64,000 nucleotides of DNA. Source: Terriglobus roseus DSM 18391 (GTDB lineage Bacteria; Acidobacteriota; Terriglobia; Terriglobales; Acidobacteriaceae). Both the position numbers and the translations under genes were made by a program. Numbering within the stretch: position 1 is the first letter of the stretch; each line of letters opens with the position of its first letter. The stretch covers positions 1,178,001-1,242,000 of the forward strand of contig NC_018014.1 in the NCBI RefSeq assembly GCF_000265425.1, in the 5' to 3' direction. This document shows positions 17,008 to 24,962 of the stretch, one piece after another. Under the pieces are notes generated by a model, which had not been told where the DNA came from, did no database searches, and saw only the letters and a list, made by a program, of their open reading frames with translations.

Positions 17008-17262
17008 TCAGTCCGTACGGTTGCGGTCGCCCATCCACTTGGCCACGCCCAGGATCAGGAAGAACGTACCCGCAGGCAGGCAGCACAGCGCCACCAGCAG
17101 TGCGAACCAGCCAATAGTGCCATGCGGTCCATGAGTAGTCATGCCACCGCTCGCCCATACGGCGATGGCGCAAACAATGCCAACTGCCACGACCGTGGTC
17201 GAGAAGCGAAGAATCGAGCGAGTATCAGAACGCATGCGGCCTTGCACCTGGGTCACGCTCAT
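17008..17262 (-). CDS. Small two-helix membrane protein in the oxidase-assembly cluster
   Basis: 84 residues. ATG 17262 overlaps the DUF420 stop as ATGA, which suggests translational coupling and fixes the start. Two membrane helices (residues about 20-42 and 52-76), a short loop with HGPHG, and a basic C-terminus. No family recognised. The coupling to DUF420 and the proximity of heme O synthase suggest a small cytochrome oxidase assembly factor or subunit, which is inference. Confidence 0.7.
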   Translation of the reverse strand: MSVTQVQGRMRSDTRSILRFSTTVVAVGIVCAIAVWASGGMTTHGPHGTIGWFALLVALCCLPAGTFFLILGVAKWMGDRNRTD

Positions 17263-17834
17263 CCGTGCACAACGGCCTGAATCACGGCCACCAGCACGCC
17301 CGTCACCGACACATACAGCCAGATCGGGAAGGTCCAACGTGCGATCTTGCGGTGCTGCTCAAAGCGCTCCGAAAGTGAGAAGAAGAACGTGATCAGGATC
17401 AGCGGAAGCGCAAACACCGACAGCAGAATGTGCGACAGCAGCATCCAGAAGTACGTGTTCCACAGCAGCCCCACATGCGCAATCGGCAGGCGATACTCGC
17501 CATGCAGCGCGTGGTTCAGGATGTACGACACCAGGAACAGCGTCGAGAACAGGAACGCCGTAAACATCGCCGCGCGATGCTGCTTGATCTTCCGGCCCTT
17601 CACAAACACCAGCCCAACGACCAGCGCAACAGCGGAAAGCCCGTTGAACAGTGCATTCAGCGACGGCAGGAACAGCAGCTTCGTATGCTGCGTGTCCGCA
17701 GGCGCGTGGTAGTACACCAGCCAGAACAGGAACAGGCTGGCCACCACAGACACACCAAGAATCGCCGCAATGATCGACGGCGGCGTCTTGATACGTTCGG
17801 GCGTGGGGATCGGTCGAGTGTCAGTTGCAGTCAT
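17259..17834 (-). CDS. DUF420 membrane protein (YozB/CtaM-like)
   Basis: 191 residues, five predicted membrane helices. The conserved DUF420 elements are LPSLNALFNGLSAVALVVG, KGRKIKQHRAAM (with His), YILNHALHGEYRL and a final helix after RKIARWTFPIWLYVSVTGVLV. In Firmicutes CtaM, a member of this family, is needed for activity of a heme-copper oxidase. Here it is located 9 bases after the heme O synthase stop and is translationally coupled to the small gene downstream, so a role in cytochrome oxidase maturation fits. Confidence 0.87.
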   Translation of the reverse strand: MTATDTRPIPTPERIKTPPSIIAAILGVSVVASLFLFWLVYYHAPADTQHTKLLFLPSLNALFNGLSAVALVVGLVFVKGRKIKQHRAAMFTAFLFSTLFLVSYILNHALHGEYRLPIAHVGLLWNTYFWMLLSHILLSVFALPLILITFFFSLSERFEQHRKIARWTFPIWLYVSVTGVLVAVIQAVVHG

Positions 17835-17843
17835 CGGGAATCC

Positions 17844-18794
17844 CTAGAAAAAGATGCGGCCATGCGCGTTCAACATCATGGCAGCCAGCAGCAGCGGCAG
17901 ATAAATCACGCTCACCTTCAACAGGTCGCGTGCAATCTTGCGCGACTCGGCCGGCGGCAGGTCGCGTGTAATGCGTGTGAAACGCAGCGTCGTGTACAGG
18001 TAGACCAGTCCAAGGATGATTGCAGCCGCGCCATAAGCCCAGCCACTGGTACCCAGCCACACCGGCCACAGGCTCGCCGGAATCATCAGCACGGCATAGA
18101 ACAGCGCCTGCGCGGCAGTCGCACGGCCATCCGGCTTGGCCACCGCAGTCACCAGGATGCCGGCCCGGGCATAATCCGCACGGTACAGCCAGCCAATCGC
18201 CTCAAAGTGAGGGAACTGCCAGACAAACAAGATCGCGAACAGCGCAACCGCCGGCCACTCAATGAAGCCGCGTGCGGCCGTCCAGCCAATGAGCGGCGGC
18301 AGCGCGCCAGGAAACGCACCCACAAACGTCGCGGCCATGCTCATGCGCTTCAGCGGCGTGTAGATCGCAACATACCCAATCGCCGTCAGCAGCGTCAGCA
18401 TGCTCGTGATCAGGTTCGTCGTCACCGCCAGCAGTACCGACCCCAGCGCAATACAAAGCAGCCCGATCACCAGTCCATGCGCCAGCGAAAGACGCTTAGC
18501 CGCCATGGGGCGCGACTGCGTCCGCGGCATCAGCGCATCGGTGCGGCGTTCCAGCACCTGGTTCAATGTGCTCGATCCAGCCGTAACAATCGCCATGCCA
18601 ACCATGGCCCATACAAACTGCAGGTTCAGTGGGCTGATGCCGGACCGCAGTGACCCCAGGTAAAACCCTGCCGCAGCCGTAATGATCACCATCAGCGTCA
18701 CGCGTGGCTTGAACAGCTCCAGGTAATCCGTCACGATCGTCGATCGCCGTGTGACAGAGGCGCGTGCGTCCGGAATGGGGGCTGCAGTAACCAT
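17844..18794 (-). CDS. ctaB: Protoheme IX farnesyltransferase (heme O synthase)
   Basis: 316 residues from ATG 18794. UbiA-type prenyltransferase with about eight to nine membrane helices. Signature blocks are LFKPRVTLMVIITAAAGF, the first polar motif RRTDALMPRTQSRP, YTPLKRMSMAATFVGAFPGALPPLIGW and FAILFVWQFPHFEAIGWLYRADYARAG. The enzyme adds a farnesyl group to heme b to give heme O for heme-copper terminal oxidases. It heads a minus-strand operon with DUF420, the small membrane protein and pgeF, and is divergent from the GntR regulator. Confidence 0.94.
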   Translation of the reverse strand: MVTAAPIPDARASVTRRSTIVTDYLELFKPRVTLMVIITAAAGFYLGSLRSGISPLNLQFVWAMVGMAIVTAGSSTLNQVLERRTDALMPRTQSRPMAAKRLSLAHGLVIGLLCIALGSVLLAVTTNLITSMLTLLTAIGYVAIYTPLKRMSMAATFVGAFPGALPPLIGWTAARGFIEWPAVALFAILFVWQFPHFEAIGWLYRADYARAGILVTAVAKPDGRATAAQALFYAVLMIPASLWPVWLGTSGWAYGAAAIILGLVYLYTTLRFTRITRDLPPAESRKIARDLLKVSVIYLPLLLAAMMLNAHGRIFF

Positions 18795-18919
18795 GTTGAG
18801 ACCTGCCTTCAAGGATAGCGCAGTGCAGCCGCATGGACCCACTCTCCCGCCTGGCAAATGCGTGCACTTTGACGTGCATCGCCGCGCCTTTTCTCTCCCT
18901 CTTCCCGGATAATGCTGAA

Positions 18920-19561
18920 ATGGCTTTGAGCAAGAACGGCATCCAGCGCCAGTCCATGGCCGACCGTGTAAAGCAGGAACTGCTCAGCCGCATCATGGAC
19001 GGTCGCATGGCTCCCGGCGCCCGCATCGTTGAGCTGCAGATCGCAGAAGAGATGCAGACCAGCCAGGGCCCGGTCCGCGAAGCGCTACGCGAACTGGAAG
19101 CCATGGACCTCATCATCACCGAGCCCTATAAAGGCACCCGAGTCCGCGAACTCACACCCAAAGAAATTGAAGACGCATACGACGTCCGCGCCGCGCTCGA
19201 ACAGCTCGCCGCGCAGCTCGCCGCTCCCACCTTCAAGGGCAACGTCGACGATCTGCGCAAGGCTGCGAATGCCGTGCAGACCGCCGCCAAACGCAAGGAC
19301 CAGCGCGCCTACGGCACCCACGATGTGAAGTTCCACCGCATGATCGTCGAGGCCGCCAACAACCGCGCACTCCTCCGCGCGTGGGAGGCCCTAGCCTACG
19401 AGGTTCGCATCGCAACCCGCCTGGGCAAGACCCACATCGACCTGCTCGCCGCGCAGGAGGTGCACTGGCACCTCATCGACGCCCTCGAACAGGGCAACGG
19501 CAAAGCAGCCGGACGCATGCTCGCAGAGAATGTGGTCGCTGCCTTCCACCAGCACAAATAA
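18920..19561 (+). CDS. GntR-family regulator, FadR/FCD subfamily
   Basis: 213 residues from ATG 18920. N-terminal winged helix-turn-helix (residues about 8-75: VKQELLSRIMDGRMAPGARI...SQGPVREALRELEAMDLI), then an FCD ligand-binding domain (residues about 85-205) with the expected metal ligands: Asp and His in THDVKFHRMIVEAANN and a His in QEVHWHLIDAL. FCD regulators usually respond to organic or sugar acids and repress neighbouring catabolic genes. It is 19 bases upstream of the sugar isomerase gene and probably controls it and possibly the minus-strand MFS/oxidoreductase pair. Confidence 0.9.
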   Translation: MALSKNGIQRQSMADRVKQELLSRIMDGRMAPGARIVELQIAEEMQTSQGPVREALRELEAMDLIITEPYKGTRVRELTPKEIEDAYDVRAALEQLAAQLAAPTFKGNVDDLRKAANAVQTAAKRKDQRAYGTHDVKFHRMIVEAANNRALLRAWEALAYEVRIATRLGKTHIDLLAAQEVHWHLIDALEQGNGKAAGRMLAENVVAAFHQHK

Positions 19562-19580
19562 CCCACAAGGGGATGTCATC

Positions 19581-20546
19581 TTGAAGCTTGGTCTATTTAC
19601 CGCACTGTTCGGATCGCTCACCTTTGACGAGCTCCTCCAGGAACTGAAGCGCTACCCCGCCATCACCGCCGTCGAACTCGGCACCGGCAACCATCCCGGC
19701 GCCAGCCACGTGGACGTGGACGCTCTGCTCAGCGGCTCCTCCGCCGCCACCACCTTCGGCCGCCGCATCGCAGACGCTGGTCTCACCATCAGCGCACTCT
19801 CCTGCCACGGCAACCCGATCCACCCCACCGCAGAGATCGCATCGCACGACGACGAAGTCATCCGCCGCACCATTCTGCTGGCTGAGAAGCTCGGCGTTCC
19901 CGTCATCAACACCTTCTCCGGCTGCCCGGGCGGCTCGCCCGCAGACACAACACCCAACTGGATCACCGCAGCCTGGCCGCCGGAGTTCGCCCAGGCACTC
20001 GACTGGCAGTGGAACGAACGCGTCATCCCCTACTGGCAGAAGACCGCCGCCTTCGCCGCAGACCATGGCGTCAAGATCGCCCTCGAGGCGCACCCCGGCT
20101 TCGTCGTCTACAACCCGGAGACGCTGCTGCGCCTGCGCGCCGCTACCGGCACCTCCCTCGGCATCAACTTCGACCCAAGCCACATGTGGTGGCAGGGCAT
20201 CGACATCCCAACCGCCATCGCCGAACTCGGCGACGCCATCTTCCACTTCCACGCCAAAGACGTCTACGTAAACCCCGCCAACAAGGCCCGCAACGGCGTC
20301 ATCGATACCAAGAGCTACCTCCAGATGGCACAGCGCTCCTGGCTCTTCCGCTCCGTAGGCTGGGGACACAGCGAGATCGACTGGAAGGGCATCGTCTCCG
20401 CACTGCGACTCTCGGGCTACGACTACGTCATCAGCATCGAGCACGAAGACGCGCTCACCTCCATACACGAGGGCCTCACCTCAGCCGTCGGCATGCTCTC
20501 ACGCATGCTCCTCACCGAGCCCGCAGTAGAACCCTGGTGGGCCTGA
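19581..20546 (+). CDS. Sugar phosphate isomerase/epimerase family TIM-barrel protein
   Basis: 321 residues. The start is taken as TTG 19581 because AAGGGG (19567-19572) is properly spaced and the protein then begins MKLGLFTALF, as in homologous barrels; an upstream ATG lies inside the GntR gene. An AP-endonuclease-2-type barrel carries four metal ligands at strand ends: Glu in IALEAHPG, Asp in INFDPSHM, His in FHFHAKDV and Glu in ISIEHED. Family members isomerise or epimerise keto-sugars or inositols, such as 2-keto-myo-inositol dehydratase or 3-keto-sugar lyases. With a Gfo/Idh dehydrogenase nearby, a keto-sugar or inositol route is likely. Confidence 0.87.
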   Translation: MKLGLFTALFGSLTFDELLQELKRYPAITAVELGTGNHPGASHVDVDALLSGSSAATTFGRRIADAGLTISALSCHGNPIHPTAEIASHDDEVIRRTILLAEKLGVPVINTFSGCPGGSPADTTPNWITAAWPPEFAQALDWQWNERVIPYWQKTAAFAADHGVKIALEAHPGFVVYNPETLLRLRAATGTSLGINFDPSHMWWQGIDIPTAIAELGDAIFHFHAKDVYVNPANKARNGVIDTKSYLQMAQRSWLFRSVGWGHSEIDWKGIVSALRLSGYDYVISIEHEDALTSIHEGLTSAVGMLSRMLLTEPAVEPWWA

Positions 20547-20567
20547 CGTCTGTACAGAGGACACGAC

Positions 20568-20599
20568 AAAAGAGCGAGCCATCTGGCTCGCTCTTTTCT
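20568..20599. terminator. Bidirectional terminator between convergent genes
   Basis: Arms AAAAGAGCGAGCC (20568-20580) and GGCTCGCTCTTTT (20585-20597) with a 4-base loop; A and T runs flank both sides, so it can serve the isomerase and the TIGR03435 gene. Confidence 0.9.
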
Positions 20600-20612
20600 T
20601 TGCAAGGGGACA

Positions 20613-21455
20613 TCAATTGGCCGCCGGGTGTTCCAGGCGTTGCACCGTCAATACTTCCACCGGTCCCGTACCAGCCTCCAGCGTCAGGCCCAGTTGCTCC
20701 CGCAGCGCCGTCTGAATGGACGGTCTGTCGCCGTCGCCGACAGTCCCACCCAGGTCGCCCGGATTCCAATCCAGCGCGAAGTCATACCTGCCCGCAAGTT
20801 CCGTCCTGTCGATCACGGTCCTGCCAAACTTTTGCGTCAGTAGCGATACCAGCGGTTTCAGCCGCGCGTTATGGCCCGCAATATGGCCCTGCGCAGCGAT
20901 CATGGGAGGCCCAACATAGTCACCGGCACCCTTTGATTCCTCGATCTTCACGCCGCCCGGCGCAGGCAGCAGCAGGTACACCCGTCCCTGGCGCACGCCC
21001 CGGCTCGCCAACAGTTGGAACCGCTCAGCCAGCATCGATTGCAGCACCACATTGCGTTCCAGGCGCGTCAGCTTCGCATACCGTTCGGCATCCTCTTCGC
21101 CAACCTTGGCGTCAATGTCGAACCGGTCGGTGTAAGCCCACTTCGGAGCACCAAGAAAAAGATCGTCGTTGGAGTTCTCAAGATCGAAGGCAAGACGCAA
21201 GATCATCACGGGAGTGATATTCCGCGCGGTGAATCCATCGCGTGTAAACCGGGCCATAAACTCCCCGGTAAACGCCTGGCTAGGCTTCACCGAAACCACC
21301 TCGTAGCGCGGCTCACTGGACATCACCTCGGGCCGCGCCGTTGGAACCCTGGTCTTCGGGATCGTCTGTGCATCCAGACCCGCCCAGTGGCTCGTGCCCC
21401 AAAAACCAACAAGCATTACAAGAGGTAAATATCTCCCGCCGTGTCGAGCGCCCAT
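20613..21455 (-). CDS. TIGR03435 family secreted protein
   Basis: 280 residues from ATG 21455, which has AGGTGA just upstream and starts a signal peptide. TIGR03435 (DUF3738) proteins are abundant in Acidobacteriota and some Planctomycetes, and their function is unknown. Family landmarks are RYEVVSVKPS near the N-terminus, MILRLAFDL, FDIDAKV, NVVLQSMLAERFQL, LKPLVSLLTQKFGRTVIDRTELAGRYDFALDW and the closing GLTLEAGTGPVEVLTVQRLEHPA. The fold is presumed secreted. Its position between two sugar-catabolism units is probably incidental. Confidence 0.9.
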   Translation of the reverse strand: MGARHGGRYLPLVMLVGFWGTSHWAGLDAQTIPKTRVPTARPEVMSSEPRYEVVSVKPSQAFTGEFMARFTRDGFTARNITPVMILRLAFDLENSNDDLFLGAPKWAYTDRFDIDAKVGEEDAERYAKLTRLERNVVLQSMLAERFQLLASRGVRQGRVYLLLPAPGGVKIEESKGAGDYVGPPMIAAQGHIAGHNARLKPLVSLLTQKFGRTVIDRTELAGRYDFALDWNPGDLGGTVGDGDRPSIQTALREQLGLTLEAGTGPVEVLTVQRLEHPAAN

Positions 21456-21648
21456 TCGATCACCTATCAAAGCAATTCCTGTGAACCTTCGCACATGCCT
21501 GCGGCCTGTCCCTTTCAGGACTGCAAGCCAGGCCAGACTTCAGCTCGTCCAGCAGGCAGGCAACAGCAGTAGCAGATAGTAACGCCCTCAAAGTCCTTTG
21601 CCTACCGCTATCGCTCTAAACCCAAAACCAACATCCTGCACGACAAAC

Positions 21649-21673
21649 AAGGGCGGCCCATTGGGCCGCCCTT
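21649..21673 (-). terminator. Hairpin terminator after the Gfo/Idh oxidoreductase
   Basis: Perfect 11-bp arms AAGGGCGGCCC / GGGCCGCCCTT with a 3-base loop, followed on the minus strand by TGTTTGTCG. Confidence 0.75.
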
Positions 21674-21695
21674 CCGGATCGCAAACAGCAAAACA

Positions 21696-22859
21696 CTACT
21701 CAACCGAAACCCAAACATTCCCACCGTCATGGCTGCGCAACATCGCATCCACAATCTCCGTCACATGCGTCGCATCCGCAAACGAAGACACAACCTCAGG
21801 CTTCGGCGTCGCCGCACCCGCACGAACCCATCCGTAGATCGCCGACACCACGTTGAAGAACGCGTCTGGCCATCCCTCCTGGTGTCCACCGGGCAGGTGC
21901 GCATACGGCTTCGCACTCGCAGCCATCAGTGAAGGATCCTTCGCCATCACCGAGTTCGAAGCATCATAGCGGCCAATCCAAAGCTCGTTCTGCGACTCCT
22001 GCTTCCAGCCCAGCGAAGCCTTGCGGCCGTTGATCTCCAGCTGCAGATCGTTCTTGTGTCCAGGCAGTACCTGTCCCACGGTCACAATGCCCTTGGCGCC
22101 ATTCGCAAAGCGAATCATCACGCTCGCAACGTCTTCACCGGCAATCTGCACCTCGCGAAGATCGCCACCCTTCTCGCCGGAGAAAGCAATCGCAGAGCCG
22201 CTCGTATAACGCGTCTTCACAATCGTCCCAAGGTCCGCAAGCACCGACACAATCTTGGATCCCGTCACATGCTCGGCCAGGTCGCACGTGTGCGAACCAA
22301 TGTCGGCCAGGGCCGAACTCTTGCCGCCCAGCGCCGGATCCAGCCGCCACGAAAACACGTGATCGTCCGTCAGCCAGTCCTGCAGGTACTGGCCCTTCAC
22401 AAACACCGTCGTGCCGATCTCGTCCGCAGCAATCATCGCGCGCATCTGCTGCACCAGCGGGTTGCCGCGATAGTTGAACATCACCGCATTCACCACGCCC
22501 GCGGCCTTAGCCGCATCGCGCAGGCGGCGGCACTGATCGCTGTCCATCGCCAGCGGCTTCTCGCTGACAATGTGCTTGCCCGCCTCGATCGCCGCCATCG
22601 ACACCTCAAAGTGCAGATGGTTCGGTGTCGTGTTGTGAATCACGTCCACATCCGGATCAGCGATCAACTCCTTCGCCGATCCATACGCGTTACGGATGCC
22701 CAGTGCATCGGCCTTCGAACGTGCATGCTCGACGCTCACGTCCGCCAGTGCGACCACTTCGGCATAGCCCAGGCGGCGAACCGCGTCGATGTGGTGCGAT
22801 GCAATGAAACCAGGGCCAACCAGGCCCATACCAATCTTCTTCGTAGCAGCAGACTGCAT
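21696..22859 (-). CDS. Gfo/Idh/MocA family oxidoreductase
   Basis: 387 residues. N-terminal Rossmann domain with MGLVGPGFIASHHIDAVRR, an HNTTPNHLHFEV strand and the catalytic EKPLAMD motif. The C-terminal substrate domain contains ADIGSHTCDLAEHVTGS, where GSHxxD contributes active-site residues. These enzymes oxidise or reduce sugars and inositols using NAD(P). The start ATG overlaps the stop of the upstream MFS gene by one base (TAATG), so translation is coupled and the two products probably serve one substrate. Confidence 0.92.
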   Translation of the reverse strand: MQSAATKKIGMGLVGPGFIASHHIDAVRRLGYAEVVALADVSVEHARSKADALGIRNAYGSAKELIADPDVDVIHNTTPNHLHFEVSMAAIEAGKHIVSEKPLAMDSDQCRRLRDAAKAAGVVNAVMFNYRGNPLVQQMRAMIAADEIGTTVFVKGQYLQDWLTDDHVFSWRLDPALGGKSSALADIGSHTCDLAEHVTGSKIVSVLADLGTIVKTRYTSGSAIAFSGEKGGDLREVQIAGEDVASVMIRFANGAKGIVTVGQVLPGHKNDLQLEINGRKASLGWKQESQNELWIGRYDASNSVMAKDPSLMAASAKPYAHLPGGHQEGWPDAFFNVVSAIYGWVRAGAATPKPEVVSSFADATHVTEIVDAMLRSHDGGNVWVSVE

Positions 22860-24127
22860 TAGATGGATACCTCAGGGATAGCTGTTGCGGGCTCCGCATT
22901 GACCAGTAGCGGTGTCGTCGCAGTGGTGTTGGAATCGTCGTCTTCGTCGTCCTTGAAGACTGCGAGAAAGAGCAGAAGAACCGTGACCGAAAGGGCAGAA
23001 GCAACCAGCCAGATCGCACGCCAGTTATGCGCGGCAGATCCGTCCGCAAGTGTCGACGCATACTTGTCGACGATCAGGCCGCTCAACCACGATCCCACCA
23101 GCATACCCACGCCATACGTGATCAGCGTGATCAAACCCTGCGCCGCACTGCGATAGGCCGCCGGTGCCTTGCGATCCGTGTAGATCTGGCCCGTCACAAA
23201 GAAGAAGTCATAGCAGATGCCATGCAGCAGGATACCCAGCCACAACATCCACACGCCCGGTCCCGGATCGCCGTAGGCAAAGCAGACATACCGCACCACC
23301 CACGCCGCCATGCCCGCCACCATCATCCACTTCACGCCAAGCCGGCGGAAGAACATGGGGATCAGCAACATGCAGCCCAGCTCGGACATCTGCCCGCCGG
23401 TCATCTTGCCCGCGGCATCCGCCACGCCAATCTGGTTCAGGAAGGGATTCGTAAACGCGTAGTAGAACTGCAGCGGAATGCAGATCAGGAACGATGCAAT
23501 CGCAAAGATCAGGAAGCTTCTGTCGCGGAACATACGGCGCACTTCCACCGGAAACAGGTTGCTCACAGAGAAACTCTCTGTTGCCTGCGGCGGTGTGCTC
23601 GGCAGTATCAGCGAGTAAGCCGCCATCACCAGCGAAGCAATCGCCGAAAGCTTCAACGGGAACGAGGTCGCATCGGCGTGGAAGACAAAGCTGATAAGCA
23701 GACCCGCGCAGATCCAGCCAATCGTACCCAGCACGCGGATTGGTGCGAACTCTGTCTTGGAGTCCTTCATCTGGCGGAACGCAATCACATTCGCCAGTCC
23801 CAGCGTTGGCATGTACACCACGGCATACGCCAGGATGAGGAAGTACAACGGTCCGAACTCATGCTGCGTCGATGCGTAGAACAGCAGACCCGCACCCACC
23901 AGGTGCAGCAACGCCAGCATGTACTGCGCCGACATCAGGTTGTCCGCAACCCATCCTGCAAAGAAAGGCGACAGCACCGCACCAAACGCGGTCGCACCAC
24001 TGATCAGTCCTGTCTGCACACCATTGAAGTGCAGCGTCTGGCTGACCCAAGTGGTAATGGTGACGTACCAGCCTCCCCAGATAAAGAACTGCAGGAACAT
24101 CATCAGTGAAAGCTTTACCTTCGTCAT
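22859..24127 (-). CDS. MFS transporter, nucleoside:H+ symporter (NupG/XapB) type
   Basis: 422 residues from ATG 24127 (a TTG seven codons upstream is less likely). Twelve membrane helices. The start MTKVKLSLMMFLQFFIWGGWYVTITTW and the block YMPTLGLANVIAFRQM...FAPIRVLGTIGWICAGLL are characteristic of the nucleoside:proton symporter group. In Acidobacteriota and Bacteroidetes this group is often found beside Gfo/Idh dehydrogenases and TIM-barrel isomerases, so a sugar or sugar-alcohol substrate is as likely as a nucleoside. First gene of a two-gene coupled unit. Confidence 0.88.
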   Translation of the reverse strand: MTKVKLSLMMFLQFFIWGGWYVTITTWVSQTLHFNGVQTGLISGATAFGAVLSPFFAGWVADNLMSAQYMLALLHLVGAGLLFYASTQHEFGPLYFLILAYAVVYMPTLGLANVIAFRQMKDSKTEFAPIRVLGTIGWICAGLLISFVFHADATSFPLKLSAIASLVMAAYSLILPSTPPQATESFSVSNLFPVEVRRMFRDRSFLIFAIASFLICIPLQFYYAFTNPFLNQIGVADAAGKMTGGQMSELGCMLLIPMFFRRLGVKWMMVAGMAAWVVRYVCFAYGDPGPGVWMLWLGILLHGICYDFFFVTGQIYTDRKAPAAYRSAAQGLITLITYGVGMLVGSWLSGLIVDKYASTLADGSAAHNWRAIWLVASALSVTVLLLFLAVFKDDEDDDSNTTATTPLLVNAEPATAIPEVSI

Positions 24128-24312
24128 TACGGCAGGTTCCTCATGCAAGAGCTGGATTTCGTAGATCGCGCGGCGAAGCCGTGCAATGTTGGTGAGTAAA
24201 TTGAGCTCGGGCCACCAGATTACAGATAATCAATGATCCGGCGCCAGCAGGCGCAGCAGCCATCCACTCGCCTGACGAGTGTATCGGTTCGCATCAACAC
24301 ACGGCAACGCAG

Positions 24313-24900
24313 CTACTTCACACCGTTCGCAGGATTCCACGAGCCCTGCAGTTTCCTCACGTAGAGGATCTGTCCCGTGTGATACGCATTGTGCGTTCCC
24401 ACATGCGCCAGTCGCGTAGCCGCCGCCTGCAACTGCGCATCCGTTGCCTTCTCCGTCCACTGCTCAAAGCCCGTCATCACGCGGTCCAGTCGAGCCACAA
24501 TGTCGGTCCACCGCTTCGCGTCAAAGTTGTTGAAGGTCTCGTCGTTGTTGCCACCGAAGGCCGCGGGCTTCTCGCCTTTTACCTCCAGCAACGAACGCTC
24601 ATTCCAAAACACCAGGTGCGCCGCCAGCATCCCGACGGAATGATTGTTCTCCGGATCAACCTTGCCCGCGGCGTTCTGCGGAATCCACCGCGCCTGCTCC
24701 GGCGTCATGCCGGCAACAGCCGCATTCATCGGCGTGAACCACTCTGCCTTGTTGTGGGTAGACCGCAACTGCTCCAGCAAAATGGAGCGCAGTGTTGCAG
24801 GCGGCGCGTTCTTGGCAGGAGCCTGCGCAACGGCAGGAACGCAAGCAAGCGTAACGGTCGAGGCGGCAACAGCAGCGGTGAGCACAAGGGCACGCAACAT
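24313..24900 (-). CDS. DinB-like four-helix protein with signal peptide
   Basis: 195 residues from ATG 24900. Signal peptide (residues about 1-26, AxA site near AVAQA), then a DinB/YfiT-type four-helix bundle. The probable metal-binding histidines are in HSVGMLAAHLVFWNE and in HVGTHNAYHTGQI, the typical His-x3-His near the third helix. Cytoplasmic DinB-fold proteins include bacillithiol and mycothiol transferases; an exported form would need a different thiol or substrate. About 60 bases separate it from the M19 dipeptidase upstream on the same strand. Confidence 0.82.
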   Translation of the reverse strand: MLRALVLTAAVAASTVTLACVPAVAQAPAKNAPPATLRSILLEQLRSTHNKAEWFTPMNAAVAGMTPEQARWIPQNAAGKVDPENNHSVGMLAAHLVFWNERSLLEVKGEKPAAFGGNNDETFNNFDAKRWTDIVARLDRVMTGFEQWTEKATDAQLQAAATRLAHVGTHNAYHTGQILYVRKLQGSWNPANGVK

Positions 24901-24962
24901 GCGCGAAAGTATACCGGGCAAGCGCCTGCGGTGTGACCTTTTTTCTAACCGCGACGAACGAC

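Noticed and set aside
17430-18653. 407-residue open frame on the plus strand
   Set aside because: Antisense to DUF420 and ctaB, both certain genes.
20009-21217. 402-residue plus-strand frame
   Set aside because: Overlaps the isomerase out of frame and runs antisense to the TIGR03435 gene through a strong terminator; Arg-rich.
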